NCBI GenBank assembly: GCA_964600785.1
Contig: CAZRKH010000005.1
Span: 5,077-69,076 of the forward strand
Direction: 5' to 3'
Origin: M30B53 sp964600785
Lineage (GTDB): Bacteria; Planctomycetota; Planctomycetia; Pirellulales; UBA1268
DNA length: 64,000 nucleotides
Positions 17,134 through 27,671 of the stretch are shown here, in pieces. The notes beneath the pieces are model-generated. The model was not told where the DNA came from. It ran no database searches and worked only from the letters and a program-made list of their open reading frames with translations. The translations under genes were made by a program, and so were the position numbers. The stretch's first letter is position 1. Each line of letters begins with the position of its first letter.

Positions 17134-18176
17134 GGCGTTCGCCCCGTTGCCTGTCGGCCAGCCCCGCCGGCGAGTCTGTCGGTTGCCAGCAGTTGCTCGA
17201 GGCGATCGGTCGCCGCGAGGCCTTCGAGCAGGCCCGGCGGGATCCCCGCGGCGGCGGCCAGCAGCGATCCGACCACCGCCCCACGGTGGCAGCTGTCGCC
17301 GCCGACCATGGCGTTGCTCATGACACCCGCGGTGAAATCGGAGGCGTGCCGCCAGGCGAGAAAGAGAGCGGCCGGGAACGCGTCGGGGATGTAGCAGGCC
17401 GGGCTGAGCACCCGTCCGACGACGACCGCGTCGGGATAGCGGTCCCAGTCGCTCGTCTTCGCCGCCGAGATCCATTCGTGGCCCTCGTCGAGCATCGCCG
17501 AGCGGAGCGGCTCGCCCGCCTCGACCCGCACCAGGAGCCGCACGAGCACATCGGCGGCCCGCAGCACGCCGGAATCGCGGTGGGTCAGCCCCACGTGTTC
17601 CTGCACGATCCGCCGCAGCTCCGGCAGACTCGGCTCAAAGGGCCGCATCGCGTCGAGGATCGCCGGCACCGGCACCAGCCCGCCGATGTGCACATCAACG
17701 CCCCCACAGGCCCGCGGCTTGCGGCCGGCGGCAAGGCTCGCAAAGAACGTGCGGTGGTATTCCTCGACATAGGTGTCGCGGTGGCGGCCCGGGGTGAGCA
17801 TGAAATCGATGTATCGCTCGAGCCAGCGGTCGGCGTCGTAGCCGCCTTCCTCGCGGATGCAGGCGGCGAGTTCGAGGGCCAAACGGGCGTTGAGGGTGTT
17901 CTCACCGGCCTGGAGAAACTGGTGATAGTGGATACCCCGCTGGCCCCAGTAGCGAGCCTGCTCTCGAAGGATGTCGCCCCGCGGCCCGGCCGGCTCGTAG
18001 CGGCTCCGCCAGAGGATGCTGTCGGGGTGGGGGGATTTCGGCGGCAGGTAGCCGGATATCTCGCCGTAGTCCCGCCGCAGGGCCTCGCGGTCGTAATACC
18101 AGTGCACCGGCATCGCGATCGCGTCGGCCACCAGCGAGCCGGCGAGAGGCGAGCGGGAGAGATCGGGATCGTTCAT
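17130..18176 (-). CDS. ADP-ribosylglycohydrolase family protein
   Basis: A 348-residue all-helical protein of the DraG/ARH family, which removes ADP-ribose from proteins or cleaves related glycosidic bonds with two metal ions. It has the N-terminal ADAIAMPVHWYYD, the middle GGVDVHIGGLVPV and the C-terminal VGGDSCHRGAVVGSLLAAAAG. Canonical members read GD-ALG and GGDTDTxG at these metal sites; here the second site is GGDSCHRG, so one metal-ligand Asp is replaced, and specificity may differ. The ATG at 18176 overlaps the stop of the ABC ATPase gene (TGATG), indicating coupling. It is followed at once by the methyltransferase gene. Substrate not predictable from sequence. Confidence 0.78.
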   Translation of the reverse strand: MNDPDLSRSPLAGSLVADAIAMPVHWYYDREALRRDYGEISGYLPPKSPHPDSILWRSRYEPAGPRGDILREQARYWGQRGIHYHQFLQAGENTLNARLALELAACIREEGGYDADRWLERYIDFMLTPGRHRDTYVEEYHRTFFASLAAGRKPRACGGVDVHIGGLVPVPAILDAMRPFEPSLPELRRIVQEHVGLTHRDSGVLRAADVLVRLLVRVEAGEPLRSAMLDEGHEWISAAKTSDWDRYPDAVVVGRVLSPACYIPDAFPAALFLAWRHASDFTAGVMSNAMVGGDSCHRGAVVGSLLAAAAGIPPGLLEGLAATDRLEQLLATDRLAGGAGRQATGRTP

Positions 18177-18916
18177 CACAGCACCTTTGCGAGGAAGCCG
18201 GTCAGGCGAGGCGTCGCCGGCCGATCAAAAAATTCAGTGGACGGCCCGTGGGCCTCGATCAGCCCGTCGGCCACAAAGGCCAGTTCGTCCGCCACACGCC
18301 GGGCGAAGCCCATTTCGTGGGTGGCCAGCACGATCTGGCCGCCGAGTGCACCGACCTCGCCGATCATGTCAAGCACCTCCGAAGTCATTTCCGGATCGAG
18401 CGCCGAGGTCGGCTCGTCCAGAAACAGGATAGACGGCTCGACCACGAGGGCACGCAGGATCGCGATCCGCTGCTGCTGCCCGCCCGAAAGCGAGGCCGGA
18501 CGCTTGCGGGCATGCTCGGCGAGGCCGAACCGGGCCAGAGGCTCGCGGATCCTCGCCTCGGCCGCCTCGCGGGTCATGCCGTGCACGTGCACCAAAGGCA
18601 GAATCAGGTTGTCGAGTGCGGAGAGGTGCGGGAAGAGGTTGTAGGCCTGGAAAACCGTGCCCACCTGCCGCCGCCAGGCGAGCAGCCCCGCCTCATCCCG
18701 CGGCAGGGGCCGGCCGTCGAAGGAGACCCTCCCGGCTGCGGGCACATCGATCCCTGCAAGAATCCGCAGGAGGGTCGACTTGCCCCCACCCGAGGGGCCG
18801 ATCAGCACCAGCGTACGGATTTCGCCGGTGGCGAGCGTGCAGCCGCGGAGCACCTCCGCCGCGGTGCCATCGGCGGCGGTGAACCGCTGCCGCACATCCT
18901 CGAGCACGAGCTTCAC
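18176..18916 (-). CDS. Polar amino-acid ABC transporter ATP-binding protein
   Basis: The 246-residue ATPase energises the importer encoded next to it. Walker A GPSGGGKST, Q-loop FQAYNLFPHLSALDNL, signature LSGGQQQRI, Walker B ILFLDEPTSALDPE and H-loop ATHEMGFA are intact and of the GlnQ/HisP type. The GTG at 18916 is chosen because GGAG lies about 8 bases upstream; a GTG at 18925 is the alternative. It lies 36 bases after the permease gene and its stop overlaps the next start. The GlnQ/HisP class suggests uptake of polar or basic amino acids or derivatives. Confidence 0.93.
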   Translation of the reverse strand: MKLVLEDVRQRFTAADGTAAEVLRGCTLATGEIRTLVLIGPSGGGKSTLLRILAGIDVPAAGRVSFDGRPLPRDEAGLLAWRRQVGTVFQAYNLFPHLSALDNLILPLVHVHGMTREAAEARIREPLARFGLAEHARKRPASLSGGQQQRIAILRALVVEPSILFLDEPTSALDPEMTSEVLDMIGEVGALGGQIVLATHEMGFARRVADELAFVADGLIEAHGPSTEFFDRPATPRLTGFLAKVL

Positions 18917-18952
18917 GCGGCACACTCCGTCGGTCTCGGCGAGCCGCTGTGG

Positions 18953-19705
18953 TCAGCCCTCATGGCGGAGCCTCCGTTCGAGCCCGCGGGCGGCCCAGGA
19001 GAGCGGGAGCGTGAGCAGGAGATAGCCCGCCGCCAGCGGCAGGTAGCTCTCCAGGGCCGAGTAGGTGAAGGCATTCACCTCTTGTGCGGCCAGGGTGAAC
19101 TCCGAGATTGCGATCACCGAAAGCAGTGAGGAATCCTTGATCAACGAGGCGAGCTGTCCGGCCACCGGCGGGAGCACGATTCTCGCTGCCTGCGGCAGGA
19201 TCACAAGACGAAACGCCTGCCACCTCGTGAGGCCGATCGCCCGGGCAGCGTCCCGCTGCGGTTGCGGGATCGCCTTCAGGCCACCCCGGAAGATCTCGGC
19301 CATGTAGGCTCCCGAAAAAAGCGAGAGGATCAGAATCCCGACCACGAAGCGATTCTCCAGCCCGACGGCCGAGGCCACCACGTAGAAACCGATCAACAGC
19401 TGCACCAACAGCGGGGTGCCGCGGAACAGCTCGACGTAGACCCGTGCCACCGCTTCGAGAATGAGCGACTTCGACCCGAGGCAGATCGCCGTGACGAGCC
19501 CAACCAGGCCGCTGATCACCAAGGCCGCGAGGCTGATCGCGACAGTGGCCAGCCAGCCGGTGACAAACCGGCGTCGGTAGGCCCAGACCTCGTCCCACTT
19601 CCAGTCGTAGTCGATCCGCCAGAAGGCCAGCGCGATCAAGCCCGCAGCCACCGCGATCACGGCAAGGTGGGCGGCCGTGCGGGAATTGGAGAGTCGACGG
19701 ATCAC
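18953..19705 (-). CDS. Polar amino-acid ABC transporter permease
   Basis: A 250-residue inner-membrane permease of the His/Glu/Gln/Arg/opine family. Five to six hydrophobic segments are visible, starting with AHLAVIAVAAGLIALAFW, and the cytoplasmic EAA loop EIFRGGLKAIPQPQRDAARA followed by IGLTRWQAFRLVILPQA is typical of this class. VELFRGTPLLVQLL is also diagnostic. The start is GTG at 19705. Only one permease gene is present, so it probably works as a homodimer. It sits 58 bases after the binding-protein gene and 36 before the ATPase gene on the same strand. Confidence 0.93.
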   Translation of the reverse strand: MIRRLSNSRTAAHLAVIAVAAGLIALAFWRIDYDWKWDEVWAYRRRFVTGWLATVAISLAALVISGLVGLVTAICLGSKSLILEAVARVYVELFRGTPLLVQLLIGFYVVASAVGLENRFVVGILILSLFSGAYMAEIFRGGLKAIPQPQRDAARAIGLTRWQAFRLVILPQAARIVLPPVAGQLASLIKDSSLLSVIAISEFTLAAQEVNAFTYSALESYLPLAAGYLLLTLPLSWAARGLERRLRHEG

Positions 19706-19763
19706 AAACGTTACTTATCGGGCTTGTCGCTGGATGCGGCGGATTCGCACCCCGCCAACCACC

Positions 19764-20573
19764 TCAGAATACGAAGGGAATCCCCTCCGCGGCGAAGAAG
19801 GCCTTCTCCTGGGGAAGATACCGGTCGCCGAGCCGCTCAAAACCACCCGATTCCCGAAAGGATTCGAGAAAGCGGTTGACCTCGCGTCGTAGCTTGTCGT
19901 CGCCCAGGCGGATACCGACCGCCCAGGATTCCTCGCGGAAGGGAGTCAGCAGGGCCCGCGTGGTGTCGGGATGGCGGCGGTGGCTGCGGTAGACGGAGAA
20001 GGGATCGTAGAGAAAGGCATCGGCCTTGGCCTGCGCGACCTCCATCACCGCCGCGGTTTCCCGGTCGAGCACGAGCAGCCGGGCCTCGTGGAGGGCCTCA
20101 CGGGCAAAAAGGTGGCCGGTGGTTCCCTTCTTCACCGCCACCGTTCTGCCCGGCCGGTCGAGGTCACCGGCCGACTCGATGTTGGAATCGGCCGCCGCAA
20201 GAATCGCGAGGCCGGTCCGCAGATAGGGCTCGGAAAAGGCGATCGACCCGGCACGCTCGGGTGTGGCCGTCATCGACGAGATGACCAGGTCGATGCGGCC
20301 GGTCTTGAGAGCAGGAATCAGCCCGTCGAAGGCGATGTTCTCGATGACCACGTCCCGCCGGAGAAACTCACCGAGGGCCCGGGCCAGGTCAGGGCTGACG
20401 CCGGTCGGCTCGCCGCGGGCATCGGTCATTTCGAAGGGCGGGTAGGAGAGTTCCATCCCTACCCGCAACGGCCGGCCGGATGATTTGTCGAAGCGACCGC
20501 TGCGGACGCCGCATCCGCCCGCCGGCAACACCGTGAGCAGACCGAGCAAGAGGAGTAGGTGGCGACGTGGCAT
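19764..20573 (-). CDS. Amino-acid ABC transporter substrate-binding lipoprotein
   Basis: A 269-residue periplasmic solute receptor of family 3 (polar amino acids). It begins with a lipoprotein signal: MPRRHLLLLLGLLTVLPAGG followed by the lipobox Cys of the AGGC type. The mature part shows LRVGMELSYPPFEMTDARGE and GVSPDLARALGEFL, DLVISSMTATPERAGSIAFSEPY and AVKKGTTGHLF, as in GlnH/HisJ/ArtJ. The ATG at 20573 is chosen because it gives the signal peptide; the frame upstream to 20648 is proline-rich noise. It is the first transporter gene of the set, 93 bases after the response regulator. The ligand cannot be told from the sequence. Confidence 0.92.
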   Translation of the reverse strand: MPRRHLLLLLGLLTVLPAGGCGVRSGRFDKSSGRPLRVGMELSYPPFEMTDARGEPTGVSPDLARALGEFLRRDVVIENIAFDGLIPALKTGRIDLVISSMTATPERAGSIAFSEPYLRTGLAILAAADSNIESAGDLDRPGRTVAVKKGTTGHLFAREALHEARLLVLDRETAAVMEVAQAKADAFLYDPFSVYRSHRRHPDTTRALLTPFREESWAVGIRLGDDKLRREVNRFLESFRESGGFERLGDRYLPQEKAFFAAEGIPFVF

Positions 20574-20666
20574 CGGCGGTAGCAGCGGGAGAGGCACGGG
20601 AGAGGCACCCGGTGCGAGTGTAGCTCTCGGCCGCTTGCTATCAAGCAACGCGTTGTCCAGGAAACC

Positions 20667-21314
20667 CTACTCGAGTCCGTGGCGGATGGCCCACACGGCC
20701 GCCTGGGTGCGGTCGCTGACGGCGAGTTTGCGGAGCAGATTTTGGACATGCTCCTTGACGGTCTCCACGCTGATCGCCAGGGCCAGGGCGATCTCCTTGT
20801 TGGAAAGACCCAGGGAGATCTGCCGCAGCACCTGCGACTCTCGCGGGGTAAGCGGAATGTCGAGATCATCCACGGTCGCCTGGTTGGCCATCGTTCCAGC
20901 CACCTTCCGCACCGGCCCTGACTGCAGCGGGGCATGCCCGTCGACGGCGCCCTTGACCGCGTCGCGGATCATCTTGGCGTCAGATCCCTTGACGAGATAG
21001 TCGAAGGCTCCGGCCGCCAAGGCCCGGGCCAGATAGGTCGGGTTGTCGAAAGCCGAAAACATGATCACCCTTGTCTTGGGTGAGGCCGCACGGATTCGGG
21101 AGAGCACCTCGAAACCGTCGAGGCTGCCCGCCTCCTCGCTTCTCAGCCGCACATCGAGGAGGACCACGCCCGGCTTGAGCTTCCTCGCCATCCTGACCGC
21201 ATCGGTGCCGTTGTCCGCCTCGCCGGCGACACGCATTCCCGCCTGCTCGAGAATTACAACGAGTCCACGACGGACGACCTCCTGGTCATCGACCACCATC
21301 ACATTCTCAGCCAC
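20667..21314 (-). CDS. NarL/FixJ-family response regulator
   Basis: A 215-residue two-domain regulator. The receiver (VMVVDDQEVVRRGLVVILEQ, phospho-Asp in GVVLLDVRL, Lys in DYLVKGSD) is followed by a LuxR-type helix-turn-helix (LTPRESQVLRQISLGLSNKE, then VKEHVQNLLRKLAV). The GTG at 21314 has GGGAGG about 9 bases upstream and starts right before the first beta strand; the frame to 21395 is longer but unsupported. No histidine kinase gene is adjacent. It precedes the ABC transporter genes on the same strand, so it may control them or just share the region. A TTGCCG-N18-TATTCT promoter candidate lies 115 bases upstream. Confidence 0.92.
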   Translation of the reverse strand: MAENVMVVDDQEVVRRGLVVILEQAGMRVAGEADNGTDAVRMARKLKPGVVLLDVRLRSEEAGSLDGFEVLSRIRAASPKTRVIMFSAFDNPTYLARALAAGAFDYLVKGSDAKMIRDAVKGAVDGHAPLQSGPVRKVAGTMANQATVDDLDIPLTPRESQVLRQISLGLSNKEIALALAISVETVKEHVQNLLRKLAVSDRTQAAVWAIRHGLE

Positions 21315-21428
21315 CGGCCCGGCCCTCCCAATCACACCTCCGAATCCTGACACCAGAACGGCATCAGCGGGGCGACGTTTCGGCGAACCGGCCAAGAATG
21401 CCCATGGCCTCGCCCCCTATCTCCGGGG

Positions 21429-21458
21429 AGAATAGCCCCCGCCGGGCACCCTCGGCAA
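21429..21458 (-). promoter_or_regulatory. Candidate promoter for the NarL-type regulator
   Basis: On the minus strand TTGCCG (21458-21453) and TATTCT (21434-21429) are separated by exactly 18 bases. The boxes lie about 115 bases ahead of the GTG at 21314, leaving a long leader. Confidence 0.45.
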
Positions 21459-21498
21459 GCATTCCGAGGCACACCGCAAAATCGGGCCTCCGCCACCG

Positions 21499-22068
21499 CT
21501 AGCGAGGCACGACGTAGATTCCCTCCGCGGTGATCTGCACGATCGGGAACGGGAGGTCGGGGTCATAGCGGCCGCGGCCGCGAATCACGACCTTTTGACC
21601 GGCATCGATGCCAAAAATCGCCCGGGCATCGCTGGGAATCACCGCACCGGCATCATCGACGAACTGCACCGCCGCCACGGTCGCCTTCTCCTTTCGCCGC
21701 TTGCAAAACGGGCAGCTGTCGGCGTCGTGGCCCTCGGCCTTCGCATGGCCGTCGTCCGCGAGGTCGATCAGCATGAACGAGGCCTTACCCTCGAGAAACG
21801 GGCTGTCCTTGGGATCCTTGGCGGCGATCGTGCCGGCAACGGTGATCAATGCCTCGTGGTCGGTGGCTTTTTTGAGGATGCCGAGGGCATCGCCAAGGGT
21901 AAGTGCCGCCGGCGGCTTCTCGGAAAGGACGAACCGTTCCCGGACCTCGGCGGCCGGGATTGCCTCCGCGGCCGAATCACTCGGCCAGCCTGCCACCGCA
22001 AGGACCACCGCAACGCATCCGATCTTCAAGCCCGTCTCGGCCGGCAAGAATCGTCCACCGCTGTTCAT
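21499..22068 (-). CDS. Secreted protein with CPFC motif, unknown function
   Basis: A 189-residue exported protein with an N-terminal hydrophobic segment (IGCVAVVLAVAGWPSDSAAEA). The mature part contains DADSCPFCKRRKE, a CxxC pair flanked by charged residues that could bind metal or be redox active, and ends in a beta-rich stretch with VVIRGRGRYDPDLPFPIVQI reminiscent of an OB-fold nucleic-acid or ligand-binding barrel. I do not recognise a named family. Its ATG overlaps the stop of the His-rich lipoprotein gene (ATGA), so the two are co-translated and probably act together in the envelope, perhaps in metal handling; that role is inference. Confidence 0.7.
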   Translation of the reverse strand: MNSGGRFLPAETGLKIGCVAVVLAVAGWPSDSAAEAIPAAEVRERFVLSEKPPAALTLGDALGILKKATDHEALITVAGTIAAKDPKDSPFLEGKASFMLIDLADDGHAKAEGHDADSCPFCKRRKEKATVAAVQFVDDAGAVIPSDARAIFGIDAGQKVVIRGRGRYDPDLPFPIVQITAEGIYVVPR

Positions 22069-22664
22069 TCCTCGTCTCCCTTTGTCTTGGGCTTGCCGGC
22101 GGCATGCTTTTCGATGGCTGCGATGCCTTTCTCAACTCGCTCCGATATATCATCGTAGACCGCCTTCCCGCCATCGTGGATCGTTTCATCGAGCTCGTTG
22201 AAGGCCTCAAAAAGCTTGTCCGTCGCATCCTTGACCGCTTCGGAAGCCTCTTCGCCGAGCGACGCGGCAAGCCCCTCGATGTCTTCAAGCAGATGGCCGA
22301 CCGCATGGACATGCCCGTCAGCGGCCTCGACGTTCTCCTCACCAAGCGAGGATTTCAGCTTGCCAACCAGCGACTTCAGCTCGGCAAGACCCTCCGCCAG
22401 CGTTTCGGGATGCACGTGCTCGGCGTCGTGGTCATGGTCGTGGTCATCGCCATGGTCGTCGTGGCTGTGGTCGGTCTCGGCCGGCTTTTTCTCGGTCGTC
22501 GCCCCTCCCCCGCCGGCTGGAGGCGGACTGCAGCCGCCGATCGCCACCGTCACCGCAGGCAGCAGCATCCCCACGAGGACCGGCCCCAGCATGCTTCCCG
22601 CCGCGGCCCGCGGCTTTGCGATTTGCATCTTGTGTCGCATCTTTTGTCGCATCACCCGTCTCAT
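22065..22664 (-). CDS. Histidine-rich lipoprotein
   Basis: A 199-residue lipoprotein. After a basic head (MRRVMRQKMRHKMQIAKPR) comes a hydrophobic segment ending in the lipobox AIGGC. A His/Asp-rich stretch follows (residues about 65-90, pattern HSHDDHGDDHDHDHDAEHVH), a likely low-affinity zinc, nickel or copper site. The rest is predicted amphipathic helix with repeated ExLxxL patterns (LAEGLAELKSLVGKLKSSL, LLEDIEGLAASLGEEASEAV). The ATG at 22664 is preceded by GGGAG at about 9 bases and a promoter candidate 59 bases upstream. It overlaps the downstream CPFC protein gene by four bases. No enzyme family recognised. Confidence 0.75.
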   Translation of the reverse strand: MRRVMRQKMRHKMQIAKPRAAAGSMLGPVLVGMLLPAVTVAIGGCSPPPAGGGGATTEKKPAETDHSHDDHGDDHDHDHDAEHVHPETLAEGLAELKSLVGKLKSSLGEENVEAADGHVHAVGHLLEDIEGLAASLGEEASEAVKDATDKLFEAFNELDETIHDGGKAVYDDISERVEKGIAAIEKHAAGKPKTKGDEE

Positions 22665-22722
22665 ATCTTGGCTCCCGTGTGGGGTCTCTGTTTCGCGGGG
22701 TACAAACCCTAGCGCGAACTGA

Positions 22723-22752
22723 AGAATACCGGTGTAGGTTGCCGGCTGACAA
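22723..22752 (-). promoter_or_regulatory. Candidate promoter for the His-rich lipoprotein
   Basis: Minus-strand TTGTCA (22752-22747) and TATTCT (22728-22723) with an 18-base spacer, the best hexamer matches of the set seen here. The -10 box ends 58 bases before the ATG at 22664. Confidence 0.55.
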
Positions 22753-24215
22753 ATCCGGTTTTCACAGCCCGAGGAATGAACCATGGCAGACACCGCCGGC
22801 AGCATCGATCCGATCGCCCAGAAGGCCCTCGCGATCAACCTCGACGAACGGCTTTACGGCACCTTTGCCGAGATTGGTGCCGGCCAGGAGGTGGCCCGCT
22901 GGTTTTTCAGCGTGGGGGGCGCCGCGGGAACCGTGGCCAAGACGATGTCGGCCTACGACATGACCTTCAGCGACGAGATCTACGGCCATGCCTCGCGGTA
23001 CGTTTCGCTCGAGCGGCTGACCGAAATGCTCGATCACGAGTACGGCCTGCTCGGCGAACGGCTTTCACAGTCACGTGGCGGCCGCAGCTGCTTCTTCACC
23101 TTCGCCAACACCGCCGCAGCCCTTTCGCATCGTGGCGGCAACGAATGCCATGCCTGGATGGGGATTCGCTTCCAGACCGAACCCGGGGCCGAGCCGAGCG
23201 ACCTTTTGATTCACGCCCGAATGCACGACCGCAGCAACCCTTCGCAGCAGGAGGCGATCGGCAGGCTGGGGGTGAACCTCTGCACGGCGGCCTTCTACCA
23301 CTGGAAGCAGCCGCGGGCGATGCTCGAGATGCTGCTGGACGACATCGAGCCGGGTCGCCTGGAGATCGACTGGGTGCAGCTCGCCGGGCCGGCCTTCTCC
23401 ACCCCCGGTCCGATCGACAACCGCCTGATGGCTCTGCACCTGGTGCGGCTCGGCTTCACCCCGGCTGTGCTCTTCGGTGACACCGGTGAGCCACTCCTGG
23501 CCGCCGACGTGCTGCGTCGCAAGGCGGTGCTCGTGGAACGCGGCCGCTTCGCGCCGGTCACGCGACTCAATCTCGGCATGCTCGCAGAGTCACGAACGCT
23601 CTTCGAGGCCGAACTTGCCGCCCCACCAAACCCCGGCGACCCGGTGGCCTCCGCCTCCACCTGCCCGGCGGTGCTGGAGGTCATGGAAATCACGATGAAC
23701 AACCTCCGCGACCGCGGCATGGTCGACGACGCCGACTTTCTCTCCCGCGTCGACCTCCTCACCGCCGCGGGAAAGATGGTGCTCGTTTCCGATCTCGGAC
23801 CCTTCCACCGGCTCGCGGAATACCTCGCCGAGCGGAAGGTGGCCCGCGCGGGGATCGTGCTCGGCGTGCCGCTGCTGCGGGAGCTGTTCGTCGAAAACCA
23901 CTACCGCGACCTGCCCGGCGGCATCCTGGAAGCCTTCGGGCGGCTCTTCACCCATTCGGTGCGGCTGTTCGTGCATGCCACCCGCGATCCCCTCGACGGC
24001 CGGCCTGTCACCGCTGAGTCGCTGAAAGTCGCGGGCCACCTCTGCCACCTCCACAGGCATCTTCTCGAGAATCGGTTCATCATCCCGATTCCTTTCGACG
24101 AAGCCTCGCTGCGGACCTACTCGAGCGACGAGGTGCGGAGCCGGATCGCCGCGGGCGACCCCAGCTGGAAGGCGTTCGTGGAGCCGGCCGTGGCGGAGCT
24201 GATCGAATCGCGGGG

Positions 24216-26426
<2,211 letters not shown>

Positions 26427-26514
26427 GCGGCGGGATCATACCGCGCCGGCCCTCCGCACGCCGACCTCAGCCGGCGGGGCTTGCGGCACCGCCGCGGCAG
26501 GGAAGAATATCCAC

Positions 26515-27600
26515 GTGAGCGGAGCCACCTATTCCAGTGCCGGGGTGAACCTCGACCTCTACCGCGAGGCGATGTCGCGGATTCCGTCGCACCTGCGGCG
26601 GACACATTGTCCCCGCGTGGAAAGCGCCGAGGGAAGCTTCGCCGCGGTCTTCCGGCTCGATTTCGAGGGTCTCTTCGCCCGTCGCTACGACGACCCGCTG
26701 CTCGTCTCATGCACCGATGGGGTCGGCACCAAGCTCAAGATCGCCACGCTCGCCGGAGCCCACCGGACCGTCGGCATCGACCTGGTGGCGATGAGCGTCA
26801 ACGACCTGATCTGCACCGCTGCCGAGCCGCTCTTCTTTCTCGACTACATCGCGATGGCGGCCGACGAGCCCGCCCTGCTCGAGCAGATCGTGCAGGGCAT
26901 CGCCGATGGCTGCGTGGCGAGCGACTGCGCCTTGGTCGGCGGCGAGACCGCCATCCTTCCCGACATGTACCAGCCAGGTGAATACGACCTGGCCGGCTTC
27001 TGCGTGGGCGTGGTCGAGCGACGCAAGCTCGTCGACGGCAGCCACATGGAACCGGGCGATATCGCGATCGGCCTGGCCTCCAGCGGCCTCCACTCCAACG
27101 GCTTCAGCCTCGTCCGCAAGGCCGTGTTCGAGATGGCCGGCCTGGCCTGCGGCGATCGGGTCGACGAACTCGCCGGCCGAAGCGTGGGTGAAATCCTGCT
27201 CGAGCCGACCCGGCTCTATGCCCGCCCGATCAAAAGCGTGCTGGCCCACTACCGTGTCAAACAGGTGGTGCACGCGATCGCGCATGTGACCGGCGGCGGG
27301 ATCGTGGAAAATCTCGCCCGCGTCGTGCCGCCGCGGGTGCAGGTGGTGCTCTCGCGGAGCGGCTGGCAGGTGCCACCGGTCTTCCGCTGGGTGCAGCGGC
27401 TCGGGCGGATCGAGGAGGCGGAGATGGAGCGGGTGTTCAACATGGGCATCGGCATGGTGCTCGTGGTGGCCCCCCACTTCGCCGCGAGCATCCGCAGCCA
27501 GCTTGCCGACTTCGGGATCGAGTCGTTCGACCTCGGCCGTGTCGAGGCCGCCTCGCCGGATGACCCGCGGGTCGTGCTCCGCGACGAGCCGGCGGCGTAG
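26515..27600 (+). CDS. purM: Phosphoribosylformylglycinamidine cyclo-ligase
   Basis: PurM (AIR synthetase) closes the imidazole ring in step five of purine synthesis, using ATP. The 361-residue protein shows YSSAGVNLDLYREAMSRI, SCTDGVGTKLKIATLAG, the metal/ATP site DLVAMSVNDLICTAAEPLFF, LVGGETAILPDMY, GLASSGLHSNGFSLVRK and the C-terminal VTGGGIVENLARVVP. The GTG at 26515 is chosen because AGGGAAG lies about 10 bases upstream and the family starts here; a longer frame to 26371 overlaps glgX. It diverges from glgX and is followed at its stop codon by a clear hairpin. Confidence 0.97.
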   Translation: MSGATYSSAGVNLDLYREAMSRIPSHLRRTHCPRVESAEGSFAAVFRLDFEGLFARRYDDPLLVSCTDGVGTKLKIATLAGAHRTVGIDLVAMSVNDLICTAAEPLFFLDYIAMAADEPALLEQIVQGIADGCVASDCALVGGETAILPDMYQPGEYDLAGFCVGVVERRKLVDGSHMEPGDIAIGLASSGLHSNGFSLVRKAVFEMAGLACGDRVDELAGRSVGEILLEPTRLYARPIKSVLAHYRVKQVVHAIAHVTGGGIVENLARVVPPRVQVVLSRSGWQVPPVFRWVQRLGRIEEAEMERVFNMGIGMVLVVAPHFAASIRSQLADFGIESFDLGRVEAASPDDPRVVLRDEPAA

Positions 27601-27621
27601 CAGACTGTGAAACCAGTCTGC
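27600..27621 (+). terminator. Hairpin directly after purM
   Basis: GCAGACTG (27600-27607) and CAGTCTGC (27614-27621) form a perfect 8-bp stem with a 6-base loop beginning at the last base of the purM stop. A TTTGATTTTT tract follows only about 20 bases later, so termination is plausible but not classical. Confidence 0.5.
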
Positions 27622-27671
27622 CGGTGCGGGATGATGCTTTGATTTTTCCGTTCTCGACCGCCCATGCCCCG

